Shown one piece after another: positions 17,723 through 26,973 of a DNA stretch of 64,000 nt. Source of the DNA: Mucispirillum schaedleri (GTDB lineage: Bacteria > Chrysiogenota > Deferribacteres > Deferribacterales > Mucispirillaceae). The translations under genes and the position numbers were made by a program. How positions within the stretch are numbered: position 1 is the first letter of the stretch; each line of letters opens with the position of its first letter. The DNA lies in assembly GCA_949287985.1 (NCBI GenBank), contig CASEIN010000005.1, positions 1 to 64,000 on the forward strand. Direction: 5' to 3'. The notes under the pieces were generated by a model. That model was given only the letters and a program-made list of their open reading frames with translations. It was not told where the DNA came from and ran no database searches.

Positions 17723-19300
17723 TTATGCAAATACTCTGTAGTCAACTCCGTAAAAAATTGAGTTTTTACTTTCAAGCCATTCAAGATATCCAACATCTAT
17801 CCTGCCATCTTCAAGCATACCATATAGTTTCATAAAATTATATATATGCTCTTTTGTTCTTTCTGTAGAATATTCTGTTGCAGTGCCTGTTGTAATTAAA
17901 AATGCCCAGTCACTTGCCTGACAAAGCAGAAGTTCCCTTAAAAGTTGATTTAAACAGCGAGTTTTTAAGGAATCTGTGCCGTTTCTATATTTATCAGCAA
18001 GCATTGCCATATTATCAGCCATAAAATGTAAATGACGGTATATCCAGTCGTTGCCTGCATTAAGCCATACTTTATAATAACCTTCATCACCCCAGGAAGA
18101 TGGGTTTACATCTACCACTTGGTTTGTAGGAAATTCTCCAAGATATTCTAAAGCAGTTACAGCTTTTACTGTTTCATTTTTATCCATCTCTCTAAATACA
18201 TTCATTAAGAAATCAGGGCCTTCAAACCACCAGTGGCCGTAAAGCTCAGCATCGTATGGAGAAATAATAAGTGGTTTTCTATCAATAATATCTGCCACTT
18301 CTTTTATTTGTTCCTGCCTGCCGTATACAAAGTGTTTTGCATGGTCTACTGTTTTATTATAAGCAATATCTGGTTGATATACTTCTTTATATTCAGAATC
18401 ACCTGTGATTCTGTGATATTTAAGACCGGTAAAAACCCTTGTTCCATCTGGGCAGATATATGGTTTTATATATTCATAATCTAAATCATAACCAACATCA
18501 CGATAGAAATCTCTATAATATACATCACCTGGATAACCTTCTTTTGAGCTCCATACCTGTTTTGATGAAAAGTAATCCCTGCCGAAAGCAGCAATACCAT
18601 TTTTAGTGTAAACTGGAGCATATGTGCCGTAACGTGGTCTTGGTTTTGAGTATAAAATACCGTGAGTATCTACGAAAAAGTATCTAATACCAGCATTTTC
18701 AAGGTGGTATTCAAGACCAGAATAATATGCGCATTCAGGAAGCCATATTCCTTGCGGGCGTCTGCCAAAGTGTTTTTCATGAGTTTGGGCAGCTACTTCA
18801 AGCTGAGCTCTCACTGCCTTTTCATTTGTCATAAAGGGCAGGTAACCATGGGTAGCACCACATGTAATAATTTCAAGATAACCTTTATCTTGAAAATATT
18901 TATAACCATTTAAAACACTGCCATCTAAATCATTAAGTAGAAATCCTTTTAATGTGTTAAGACGGTCCCTGTACATCTCTACTACAGGTTTAAAGTAAGG
19001 GTCATCTTTTGTTCGCCATAACTCTTTGCCCACAAGTTCAATACTTCTGTCTAAATATTTAATATATTTATCACGCAGATTATGGTCCGCAAGCATTTCT
19101 GCCAGTGGTGGAGTTACAGAAGAAGTAAGCCTAAAATGCACATTTTCTGATTCCAGCCTTTTTAAATTTAAAAGTAATGGCAGATATGTTTCTGTTATTG
19201 CTTCAAAAAGCCAGTTTTCTTCTAAAAAATAATCGTAATCAGGGTGCTTAACAAAAGGAAGATGAGCATGCAGCACCAGCATCCAGTATCCTTGTTTCAT
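17723..19300 (-). CDS. GH57 1,4-alpha-glucan branching enzyme
   Basis: 525 residues, the usual size of TK1436-type GH57 branching enzymes. HAHLPFV near the N-terminus is the GH57 opening motif. The nucleophile is E189 in GIWLPEC and the acid is D350 in SPYDAELYGHWWFEGP, both in the spacing known for the family, which is followed by the C-terminal helical domain. The enzyme cuts alpha-1,4 chains and rejoins them as alpha-1,6 branches, making glycogen. It follows the DUF4912 gene by 2 bases in a tight minus-strand operon with glgA-like, galT-like and two other GH57 genes. The cytoplasmic location fits the absence of a signal peptide. Confidence 0.92.
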   Translation of the reverse strand: MKQGYWMLVLHAHLPFVKHPDYDYFLEENWLFEAITETYLPLLLNLKRLESENVHFRLTSSVTPPLAEMLADHNLRDKYIKYLDRSIELVGKELWRTKDDPYFKPVVEMYRDRLNTLKGFLLNDLDGSVLNGYKYFQDKGYLEIITCGATHGYLPFMTNEKAVRAQLEVAAQTHEKHFGRRPQGIWLPECAYYSGLEYHLENAGIRYFFVDTHGILYSKPRPRYGTYAPVYTKNGIAAFGRDYFSSKQVWSSKEGYPGDVYYRDFYRDVGYDLDYEYIKPYICPDGTRVFTGLKYHRITGDSEYKEVYQPDIAYNKTVDHAKHFVYGRQEQIKEVADIIDRKPLIISPYDAELYGHWWFEGPDFLMNVFREMDKNETVKAVTALEYLGEFPTNQVVDVNPSSWGDEGYYKVWLNAGNDWIYRHLHFMADNMAMLADKYRNGTDSLKTRCLNQLLRELLLCQASDWAFLITTGTATEYSTERTKEHIYNFMKLYGMLEDGRIDVGYLEWLESKNSIFYGVDYRVFA

Positions 19301-19302
19301 AA

Positions 19303-20043
19303 CTATTTATCCTTCAACACGTTTGAGGAACCCATGTGTTGTGATAAGTGTTTTACTATTTCTGTATTAATAGTAACACTACTGTTTAAATCTTTTAACC
19401 CAACTCCAGAAAGCTCATAAAGCTTATCTAGATTACCACCAATTGTCATCCATGTTTCCTGGTCCACAATGTCTGATACTTTATCAGAAGGCATACGCAC
19501 TTTATTTGATTTTAAAATAGGGTGGAATGCACCATTTGAGTCAATAAGCCCAATTTCTGACCAAAGCAAAGTATCTGGAGCGTATATATTAAAATACCAG
19601 TTACCTATTCTATCAACAGTAACTGAAGCTGCTTCAGATGTATAGTTATCAAGGTTAGAGAATATTTTTAACACTATTCTTGATTCTGAAAGCTTTAGCT
19701 CGCTTTTTACTCTGTTTAAAGTATAGTCACTAATTTCCCAGTAAACATACTCTTTAGAAGGGTCTACTGGCATAAAAGCAATAGTATCCTTATCGTAGTA
19801 TGGTGGAATAGGGTATTCGTCACGTTTTACTTTAATTGGCTGCTGTTGTTCTGTATAAGTATAGCCTACATTTTGTTCCACTTTTTTTTCTGCTTCTTCA
19901 GCATCTCGAGCAGGAGCAGGCTCATTATAGAACGGCTCCAGTGCAGCAATTAACTCCTCTTTTCCCATTTTGCTTCTGCCTTTTATTTTTTTGGCAGCAG
20001 CTAAATCCATCAATTCCTTTTTTGTAAGTTTGTCTAACTTCAT
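19303..20043 (-). CDS. DUF4912 protein with Rho-N/SAP-like N-terminus
   Basis: 246 residues. Residues 1-35 (KLTKKELMDLAAAKKIKGRSKMGKEEL) form a small helical Rho-N/SAP-like motif that may bind nucleic acid. Residues about 75-200 match DUF4912: PVDPSKEYVYWEISD, then a beta-sandwich-like part with YFNIYAP. DUF4912 genes are often found beside GH57 and glycogen synthase genes, as here, and may act as a glucan-binding or scaffolding factor; no activity is known to me. The gene sits 4 bases after the GT5 gene and 2 bases ahead of the branching enzyme, so co-expression is near certain. Confidence 0.8.
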   Translation of the reverse strand: MKLDKLTKKELMDLAAAKKIKGRSKMGKEELIAALEPFYNEPAPARDAEEAEKKVEQNVGYTYTEQQQPIKVKRDEYPIPPYYDKDTIAFMPVDPSKEYVYWEISDYTLNRVKSELKLSESRIVLKIFSNLDNYTSEAASVTVDRIGNWYFNIYAPDTLLWSEIGLIDSNGAFHPILKSNKVRMPSDKVSDIVDQETWMTIGGNLDKLYELSGVGLKDLNSSVTINTEIVKHLSQHMGSSNVLKDK

Positions 20044-20047
20044 CTCT

Positions 20048-21469
20048 CTAGTTTTCCTCCAGTAATCTTTTATATAATTTTATATATTCCTCTGTTGCAT
20101 TTTGCCATGAATTATCTATGGCAAGTAAAGTTTTAACGGCTTCATCTCGTTTATCTGATTTTACAAGTTCGCATGCTTTTTTAACAGCTTTCATCATTGC
20201 TTCACTTGTAAATTCATCAAAGGTAAAGCCAACACCTTGTTCAACTGCTTTTTTAGAGCCATCAACAAGGCCGCCAGTTTTTCTAACTACAGGAACAGCA
20301 CCGTAACGCATACCTATTAATATACTGCTGCCACATGGTTCATACATAGAAGGCATAAGCACTATATCTGCTGCTGCATATTCCCTTTGGCTTTTATTTG
20401 CATGGTCACTAAATATTATTTTTACATTATCTGAATATTTAGTTTTTATTTCCTGAAATTTATGATTATAGTCACTAATATTATTTGGACCAAAAATAAT
20501 TAAATTAATATTATTACTAACAAATTCTTCTACTGCATTTAATACTAAATCAAGACCTCTTTCAGGTATAAGCTTCTGTATAAATACTACTAAAGGCAGC
20601 TTAGGGTCAAGCCCAAGTTCGCTGCATAGACTATTTTTACACACATTTTTACCACTTATATCATCTTTTGAAAATGTGGCATCAATATTACTGTCTTCTT
20701 CCGGGTTCCATATCATAGAGCATATACCGTTTAATATGCCCTCTAACTTATTAGTATGGTTAGAAAATATTTCTTCCACACCAATACCACCGCCATTTTT
20801 TATTAATTCTTTTGCAAATGTAGGGCTTAAAGTAGTAATAGCATCAGCAAAGACAATCCCACCTTTTAAAAAGCTTATATTATCATAATATTCTATATTT
20901 TCCATATTATAAATTTCCCAAGGAAGGTTTAATGCTTCTATGGTAAATTTATTAAAAACACCAAGATTATCTACAGAATGGATAGTTAATATTGTTTTGC
21001 ATTTTAAATCATTAAAATGAAGTTTTTTATAAACTGGTATAAGAGCAGTCTGCCAGTTATGGCAGTGTATAATATCCACATCTATATTATGGTATTTTAA
21101 AAAGTTAAGTGCAGCTTGAGAAAATGTGCCAAAACGGATATCGTTATCAGCATAATCAAATGTGCCCATACCATATAGACCAGCACGGTTAAAAAGCTCA
21201 TCATTTTTAAAAAATATGTATCTTACATCGTTAAGGTATGTTTCAAATATTTCAAATTCATATACGGCAAAGCCAGCATTAACCCATGTTTTAAGCTGAG
21301 TAGATTTTATATTATGTTTTGCTACATCAATAGAGGCATAAAGAGGGGATAAAATGGATACCTCATGCCCAGCACGTTTTGTAGCAAAAGGAAGACAAAA
21401 AAGTGTTTCTGCCATACTGCCATTGTTTGAGAAAGGAAGAACTTCTGATGTAACGTGAATAATATTCAT
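20048..21469 (-). CDS. glgA: GT5 glycogen/starch synthase-like glycosyltransferase with altered active site
   Basis: 473 residues with the GT-B layout of GlgA. The start MNIIHVTSEVLPF, the LKGGIVFADAITTLSP segment, GILNGI and the late MPSMYEPCGSS plus KTGGLVDG all match GT5. Three usual residues differ. The N-terminal KTGGL that binds ADP-glucose is NNGSM (N15 in place of K15). The catalytic pair in R-L-x-x-Q-K-G is K-L-I-P-E-R-G, so Arg and Lys have swapped. The fold is kept and no frame break is seen. It may use a different donor or have low activity. Its ATG overlaps the galT-like stop by 4 bases. Confidence 0.82.
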   Translation of the reverse strand: MNIIHVTSEVLPFSNNGSMAETLFCLPFATKRAGHEVSILSPLYASIDVAKHNIKSTQLKTWVNAGFAVYEFEIFETYLNDVRYIFFKNDELFNRAGLYGMGTFDYADNDIRFGTFSQAALNFLKYHNIDVDIIHCHNWQTALIPVYKKLHFNDLKCKTILTIHSVDNLGVFNKFTIEALNLPWEIYNMENIEYYDNISFLKGGIVFADAITTLSPTFAKELIKNGGGIGVEEIFSNHTNKLEGILNGICSMIWNPEEDSNIDATFSKDDISGKNVCKNSLCSELGLDPKLPLVVFIQKLIPERGLDLVLNAVEEFVSNNINLIIFGPNNISDYNHKFQEIKTKYSDNVKIIFSDHANKSQREYAAADIVLMPSMYEPCGSSILIGMRYGAVPVVRKTGGLVDGSKKAVEQGVGFTFDEFTSEAMMKAVKKACELVKSDKRDEAVKTLLAIDNSWQNATEEYIKLYKRLLEEN

Positions 21470-22488
21470 ACCTGATTAACCTCTCTTAAATGTTTTGCAG
21501 CATCTTCAGGGCTTACAGGGTTTATGCAAATATTTGCAGCCCAGTTACTGCCTGTTAAGTTTGCAACCACAGGGCGTATATCAATATGATAATGAAATGC
21601 CTGTCTAAAATATCTATATTCATCATTAAAATCTGGTCTGTTATTAACATAAGGGGCCAGTCTTAATGTTAAAGTTAATGCAGGATTGCCAAGCACTTGA
21701 GCAAGGCGTGAAAACATTTCTTTCGTAATATCTGCAAGCTGCCTAATAGAGCCCTCTGAAATAGTTGAAAAACAGCTTTCATGGTTTTTCGGATATATAG
21801 ATATTTCAAAAGGATATGATGAGGCATATGGTGCAAATGCTATAAACTCATAGTTTTCAAAAATTATACGCACCTTATCATGTTTTTCCTGTTTAATAAT
21901 ATCACAATACATACAGCGTTCTTTTTTCTTGTAATAAGATACTACATCATGCATATAGTTGCGAACTTTATCAGGCACAATAGGCATAGCTATAATTTGA
22001 GCATGAGGGTGGTTAATTACTTCCCCAGCACCAAAACCAACCTTTTTAAAAGCTGCCACATACCTAAAACGCACATCTTTTTCTAAATCTGCTATTCTAT
22101 CTCTAAAAGCAGTATATAAGTTATTAAGTTCATCTTCTGTATAGCCTGCAATATCTACATTATGCCTAAAGGAATCAATAATTACTTCATGAGCACCAAT
22201 GGCAGATATGCTGTCATACATACCGTGGTCTTCCCTAACAAGAACACCCTCAATACCCATAGCAGGATACCTGTTAGGTGTAACAATTAATGCAGGGGAA
22301 GAACTTTCAGGCAGATTAATTGTATAAATACTTCTTAATTTCGTATTAATACCACCATTTTTATCACAAAAAGGGCAGGGAACTTCAGCAAGTTTATCTT
22401 TTGTAACATAGGCATAACGGTGCTGCCCCCTTTCTGGAGATATTATTGCCCATGTTCTTGTAACTGGATTAAATCGTAATTCTCCCAT
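21466..22488 (-). CDS. galT: GalT-like hexose-1-phosphate nucleotidylyltransferase
   Basis: 340 residues of the HIT-like GalT family. The nucleophile motif is NHPHAQ with H160 and H162 (the second His carries the nucleotide). Two zinc-type cysteine pairs are seen, CPFC (38-41) and CMYC (192-195). The C-terminal half has the second HIT-like domain (FHYHIDIRP). GalT exchanges UMP between UDP-glucose and galactose-1-phosphate; some relatives act as ADP-glucose phosphorylases. Its place between a GH57 glucanotransferase and a GT5 synthase suggests a sugar-nucleotide supply role in glucan metabolism rather than galactose use, since no galK or galE is near. That role is inferred. Confidence 0.85.
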   Translation of the reverse strand: MGELRFNPVTRTWAIISPERGQHRYAYVTKDKLAEVPCPFCDKNGGINTKLRSIYTINLPESSSPALIVTPNRYPAMGIEGVLVREDHGMYDSISAIGAHEVIIDSFRHNVDIAGYTEDELNNLYTAFRDRIADLEKDVRFRYVAAFKKVGFGAGEVINHPHAQIIAMPIVPDKVRNYMHDVVSYYKKKERCMYCDIIKQEKHDKVRIIFENYEFIAFAPYASSYPFEISIYPKNHESCFSTISEGSIRQLADITKEMFSRLAQVLGNPALTLTLRLAPYVNNRPDFNDEYRYFRQAFHYHIDIRPVVANLTGSNWAANICINPVSPEDAAKHLREVNQV

Positions 22489-22492
22489 TATT

Positions 22493-24544
22493 CTACCCTA
22501 TTTCAAGTGTTCCTTTAATATTTAAATCTTTTTCAAAAAGCACACTAAATGATACAGTAATACCTTGAACAGTTAAATCAACCCCCATTTCAGACTGCGA
22601 AACAGTATGTATAGTATACCAAATAAAGTTTATCTCTTTTTCTAATGTTATTGCAATATTTTTATTTAAAAACTTATCATATATTTCAAATTTCTTAGTT
22701 TTAACACTTCCATGCTCAACAAATTCATTATTATTAATAGTGATTTGGCTAACATCAGCAAAATGGAAGTTAAATTCGCATGCATAATCAAGGGATACTT
22801 TTGATGAAGCCTTTGCTTTAATACTGAAATTGATTTTATTATCTTCTAATGTATATGTTTTTTCCATAGAAGTTTTAATCATATTATTATCAATATAAAT
22901 TCCACCATTTCTTTTAAATAAAATTTTGCTGCCTTCAACATCTACAGTATCAGCAGGCTGGTTTGTAAAATCACTAAACTCTCTAAAAGAGCATTTTTCA
23001 AAAGTTTCCAGTTGAAATTTATCCATAAAATGGTCTACAAAGCAGTTTTTGTTATACCAGTCATATATAATACGGTCTGCTTCTTCTTGAGTAATGGAGT
23101 ATTCCATATCATGAATAGAAGCTGTTTCATCATTATTTGCCTGTATTTGTGATTTATCTTTAATATTATTTAAAAGTTTAATATGGTATGCTTCTTTTTT
23201 CCTGCTTATTACATTTAAAAGATTAAAGTTTTTATCTTTTAATTCAATGGCTGTAAGCTGTCCAAAATCTCTAGTTTCAAAAAGACAGTTAAAGTTTTTG
23301 CCACGCGCATACACTTCATCATAACCATTTCTATCAATATCACAAGGCTGCTCTATAACAGGGAGTTTTATTTTTTCTAATTTTTCATATAAACTTTCAG
23401 CCTGAATAAGCGGCGTCCATGCATTATTTCTTAAATTAGGCAGGTAAAGCCCACCAAATACACCATGCCATAAAGAATCATTACACTGGCTCCTATAAAG
23501 CAGGTCTAAAAACTCTTTATTAGATTTATGTTTTTTACCTCTAATAGATAAATCAACAGTCCTTTTATGCAGCCTGTTACTTTCTGGATATTTTACAAGG
23601 AAGTTTTTCCAAACACTGCCCTTTAAAAACTGTTCCTGATAATCTGCATATGATGAATTTTTAAGAAATTTTTTCACTTCTTCAAATTTTGCTGCATAAT
23701 CTGCAAAAAGTGACCACTCGCCCATTTCCTCATAACTTGTAATAGGAAGATATACATGGCCTGAAGGACGCACTTTTTTAACAGCCTCATCATAGTGCAT
23801 AAATTCTATTTCTTTTTCAGTATCAATAGCTTTTATAAAATCTTTTAACCAGCCTTTTTTATAAACCCATTCATAAGTATTAGGCCATACACCAAATTTT
23901 TCACCATCATCAAAACATGATATTAATTTCACATTTCTGTTTTTAGCATCAAGTATATGTTTAACAACTTCTTCTGTAGGTTTAAATGGTGTTAAATACC
24001 TAAGCCCCATATCAATAGGGAAAAGGTTTATTTTACAGCCGTCCTGTTCTGTTGTAAAGTAACCTGTAAGAGATTCTTTTGGAAAGCCTGCAGCTATTAA
24101 ATGGTAGTCATCTACAATAATGTTTTCAATACCAATTTCTACCATGTTAGGTATAACAGCAGGGTCCCACACTCTTTCTGTAAGCCATAAGCCTTTAGTA
24201 TCTTGTCCAAAGTAGTTTTTAATATAGTCTTTCAACATTTGAACCTGGCCAATTCTGTCATCTTGTGGGATAGCAGAAAGTATTGGCTCGTAAAATCCAC
24301 CTGTAAAAAATTCTATTCTACCTTCATCGCTTAGTTTTTTTAAGTTATTAAATACATCTTCTCTATGTGTTCTAATATATTCTAACAGCCAGCCACTGTA
24401 ATGAGCTGAAAAACGAAACTTCTTATTTTTAACAGCAGTTTCTATAAAGGGTGCGTAGCTTTCATTTATTGCCCAGTCAACAACATGGTAAAAGTTTTCT
24501 GCTGGTTGATGGCAATGAATACCAAATAAAAAGGGTATTTTCAT
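22493..24544 (-). CDS. GH57 4-alpha-glucanotransferase
   Basis: 683 residues. The GH57 catalytic barrel opens with FGIHCHQP. The nucleophile is E123 in WLTERVW, the same number as in the Thermococcus litoralis enzyme, and the acid lies in CFDDGEKFG (D212-D213). After it come the DUF1925-like helical part and a DUF1926-like beta-sandwich (about 420-680). The enzyme moves alpha-1,4-glucan segments between chains, remodelling linear dextrins, in the cytoplasm. It lies 4 bases upstream of galT and 25 bases downstream of a second GH57 gene. Specificity between amylase and transferase cannot be fixed from sequence alone, but the motif context favours transferase. Confidence 0.88.
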   Translation of the reverse strand: MKIPFLFGIHCHQPAENFYHVVDWAINESYAPFIETAVKNKKFRFSAHYSGWLLEYIRTHREDVFNNLKKLSDEGRIEFFTGGFYEPILSAIPQDDRIGQVQMLKDYIKNYFGQDTKGLWLTERVWDPAVIPNMVEIGIENIIVDDYHLIAAGFPKESLTGYFTTEQDGCKINLFPIDMGLRYLTPFKPTEEVVKHILDAKNRNVKLISCFDDGEKFGVWPNTYEWVYKKGWLKDFIKAIDTEKEIEFMHYDEAVKKVRPSGHVYLPITSYEEMGEWSLFADYAAKFEEVKKFLKNSSYADYQEQFLKGSVWKNFLVKYPESNRLHKRTVDLSIRGKKHKSNKEFLDLLYRSQCNDSLWHGVFGGLYLPNLRNNAWTPLIQAESLYEKLEKIKLPVIEQPCDIDRNGYDEVYARGKNFNCLFETRDFGQLTAIELKDKNFNLLNVISRKKEAYHIKLLNNIKDKSQIQANNDETASIHDMEYSITQEEADRIIYDWYNKNCFVDHFMDKFQLETFEKCSFREFSDFTNQPADTVDVEGSKILFKRNGGIYIDNNMIKTSMEKTYTLEDNKINFSIKAKASSKVSLDYACEFNFHFADVSQITINNNEFVEHGSVKTKKFEIYDKFLNKNIAITLEKEINFIWYTIHTVSQSEMGVDLTVQGITVSFSVLFEKDLNIKGTLEIG

Positions 24545-24569
24545 AATTTCCTCGTCTATATATTATTAA

Positions 24570-26657
24570 TTACACTATCCATTCTTCTTTAAAATCATCT
24601 GCTATATTAACTTCAACAGCATTATAAAGTGGTGCTTTTTCTATTACTACACCATTTTGGATAAGCTTAAATTCTAAATAAATCTTTTCTGCAGATTTAA
24701 AATTTTTCAGTGGTATAGATGCTTCTAATATATGGCTGATAGCATATACTATACCGTGTTTTGAACCTTTCTTTTCATTTAAATCTATATTAAATGATTT
24801 TTTTTCATCACCAAAAGAAACATCTATTTGGCATATTGTATCAGTTAGTGTGGAAAAATCACTTTTTAATGCAATATATAAGTTTTTTTCATCAAAGCCG
24901 TATAAAAGCCTTTGGAGAGTATCCCCACCTGCATGCATAGAGCCAGCATCTGATTTTAAATCAAACTCACCAGCTCCAAGCCATTCAAAAAAGTTTGTAA
25001 TTCTTCCTTCTATAGTAGGTGATACATATGATGAAGGCCTTGTAATAATACCAGAATTTTTTACTGATTTTATAGGTGTAAAAAGTTCTGACGGCACATT
25101 AAGCTTTAAAAGCCTGTGTATATTTACAAGGTGAGTTCTAAATAACTTATCAAACACATCTGCCTGAATAGAAAAATGGTCATCACCATACCACCAAAAC
25201 CAGTCGCTGCCTTCTGCTGCGTGGTATTCTTTATTGATTTGTGCTGCTGTTTCACTGTCCACATTTGATATATGCTTTTCTATGGCACGTTTTGTTTTGC
25301 TTAAAAGCTCCCATGCTTTATTTTTTTCAGGGTGTCCTATCCATATACGGAAGTTACCCATTATCCATGAGCCTGCTTTTACATTATGCAGTGCTTCTTC
25401 TGGTATATCATAATTATTTATAATATCTGTAAAAGTTTGTGTATGAAGCCAGTCTGTAGTTGTAAGCCTGTGGTATAATTTTGTAAAAAATACATAAGCA
25501 TTTTGGTTGTAATATTCCCATGCATTTTCACCATCTAATATAACTGCTACATGTGGTGAAAAATCAACAGAATCATATATATTCCTTAAATGGTGCATAA
25601 AGTCATTAACTGCATCATCTTCATTCCAAGAAGAATATGTAAAGCCTATTAAATCAGATAATGCTTTATCTCTGAAAAATATATTTATTTTTTTACCATC
25701 ATGGATTTGGAAATGCTTTTGGTAAAGCCTGTATCTGTTAGCTGGGTCTTTCATGTTAAGCTGCAGGCTGTTACCTAATACTTCCTCATCTGTGGCTATC
25801 CAGCTAATGTCATTAGCAGCAAATACTTCAACAGCTCTCTGGCTTACACTTCCTTCTGCAGGCCACATTCCTTTAGGGCGAAAACCAAAATGGTGTTCAA
25901 ATTCATTAAGCCCTTCTCTAACATGCCAGTGGGCATCATCTAAAAGATTGCCTTCAAAAACAGGCATATTCATATCAGGGCAAACTTCTTTTGCTGAATT
26001 AATATCAATTAAAAGTGGTAGAATAGGGTGGTAAAAAGGTGTGCATGATATTTCTGCCTGGTTTCTTTCCTGTAACCCTTTATGAATATCTACAATTCTG
26101 CCTATCCATGATGCAGCCCTTTTTAAAAGCTCCATTTTTTCTTCTTCTGTGTAGGATGCACCTTTACTTAAAAGGTATTGCAGGTGAGCATCTTCCTGCC
26201 TTAAATATTCCCCACACCATGCAACTATATATAAAACTTCCAAATCTAGTATATCATTATCAGAAAATTCAGCACCATTACCTGATACTGCCACAACTTT
26301 CTGGTATAAATCGTAATATCTTCTTAACGGTTTTATCATAGTATTTAAGTTTGCCATAAAGCACTGGTTTAGGACAGCCTGCCTCTCTTCTGAAGTTAAA
26401 GAAGCAACCTGCTTGCGCATTAATATTAAGAAATTATCAGCCACATTAACATCTGTATATTCCTTAAGCTGAATAAGCAGGGAAGGCACGTAATTAAATA
26501 CAACACGAACCCCTGTTTTTTCCACATGGGCTGCCATTTCATAGTAATCCTTTAAAGCATGGAGATAAACCCATGGCATGTAATATCTGCCTTCACTATC
26601 ATTTTTGTAATATGGCTGATGCTGGTGCCATAAAAAACTTAAATACAACTTTTTCAT
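24570..26657 (-). CDS. GH57 alpha-amylase/pullulanase-type glycosidase with C-terminal glucan-binding-like domain
   Basis: 695 residues, no signal peptide. FLWHQHQPYY is the GH57 opening motif; the nucleophile is E268 in GMWPAEGS and the acid is D375 in ILDGENAWEYY, in the spacing of the amylopullulanase-like GH57 subfamily. The C-terminal ~170 residues form a beta-sandwich-like domain (DEKNLYIALKSDFSTL), similar to glucodextranase-type modules. It probably breaks down storage glucan or trims branches. It is the third of three GH57 subtypes here and the first of the operon behind a 314-base intergenic region that holds an operator-like palindrome. Confidence 0.87.
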   Translation of the reverse strand: MKKLYLSFLWHQHQPYYKNDSEGRYYMPWVYLHALKDYYEMAAHVEKTGVRVVFNYVPSLLIQLKEYTDVNVADNFLILMRKQVASLTSEERQAVLNQCFMANLNTMIKPLRRYYDLYQKVVAVSGNGAEFSDNDILDLEVLYIVAWCGEYLRQEDAHLQYLLSKGASYTEEEKMELLKRAASWIGRIVDIHKGLQERNQAEISCTPFYHPILPLLIDINSAKEVCPDMNMPVFEGNLLDDAHWHVREGLNEFEHHFGFRPKGMWPAEGSVSQRAVEVFAANDISWIATDEEVLGNSLQLNMKDPANRYRLYQKHFQIHDGKKINIFFRDKALSDLIGFTYSSWNEDDAVNDFMHHLRNIYDSVDFSPHVAVILDGENAWEYYNQNAYVFFTKLYHRLTTTDWLHTQTFTDIINNYDIPEEALHNVKAGSWIMGNFRIWIGHPEKNKAWELLSKTKRAIEKHISNVDSETAAQINKEYHAAEGSDWFWWYGDDHFSIQADVFDKLFRTHLVNIHRLLKLNVPSELFTPIKSVKNSGIITRPSSYVSPTIEGRITNFFEWLGAGEFDLKSDAGSMHAGGDTLQRLLYGFDEKNLYIALKSDFSTLTDTICQIDVSFGDEKKSFNIDLNEKKGSKHGIVYAISHILEASIPLKNFKSAEKIYLEFKLIQNGVVIEKAPLYNAVEVNIADDFKEEWIV

Positions 26658-26971
26658 AAAGCCTCGTATATTTCCCTTTTACACAAAATAAACCAGTATA
26701 ATATCTACTGGTATAAATTTAATATATTACTATATCATAATACTATATAAATAATACTTGTAATATGCCTGCCTGCAAAAGCAGGTATAGAGTTTTAAAA
26801 CTATTAATTTTTCTTAATATAAATTAATAAACTAAACTTAATGCATGTTTATACATTTAGTTTTTTTGCTGCCTAATAAAATGTGGTATGCATTATTAAG
26901 CAATTAATAGACTGCCAAAAACCTTATTTTTTCAGTAGTCTATACCTGCCCAAAAGGGCAGGTATATTTTT
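26658..26971. other. Intergenic region with operator-like palindrome and hairpins, no gene
   Basis: 314 bases without a credible ORF. It holds the palindrome at 26692-26712, a 7-bp hairpin at 26770-26787 (GCCTGC/GCAGGT core), a weak AACTAAA/TTTAGTT pair near 26831-26865 ending in T's, and a strong plus-oriented hairpin at 26941-26966 with a T-run. Promoters for the minus-strand GH57 gene should lie here too. Confidence 0.6.
26692..26712. promoter_or_regulatory. Operator-like inverted repeat ahead of the GH57 operon
   Basis: ACCAGTA-7 bases-TACTGGT, a perfect 7-bp inverted repeat. On the minus strand it brackets TATTATACT, which could be the -10 of the GH57 operon, so a bound dimer would block RNA polymerase. 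The 35 bases between it and the start at 26657 hold a ribosome site. No regulator is assigned. Confidence 0.4.
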
Positions 26972-26973
26972 TT
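26941..26973 (+). terminator. Strong hairpin with T-run, plus-oriented
   Basis: TATACCTGCCC (26941-26951), loop AAAA, GGGCAGGTATA (26956-26966), then seven T (26967-26973). The perfect 11-bp stem followed by T-run is an intrinsic terminator on the plus strand. No plus-strand gene precedes it; the adjoining gene on the minus strand stops at 26972, so the site may also slow minus-strand transcription, though that side lacks a T-run. Confidence 0.7.
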
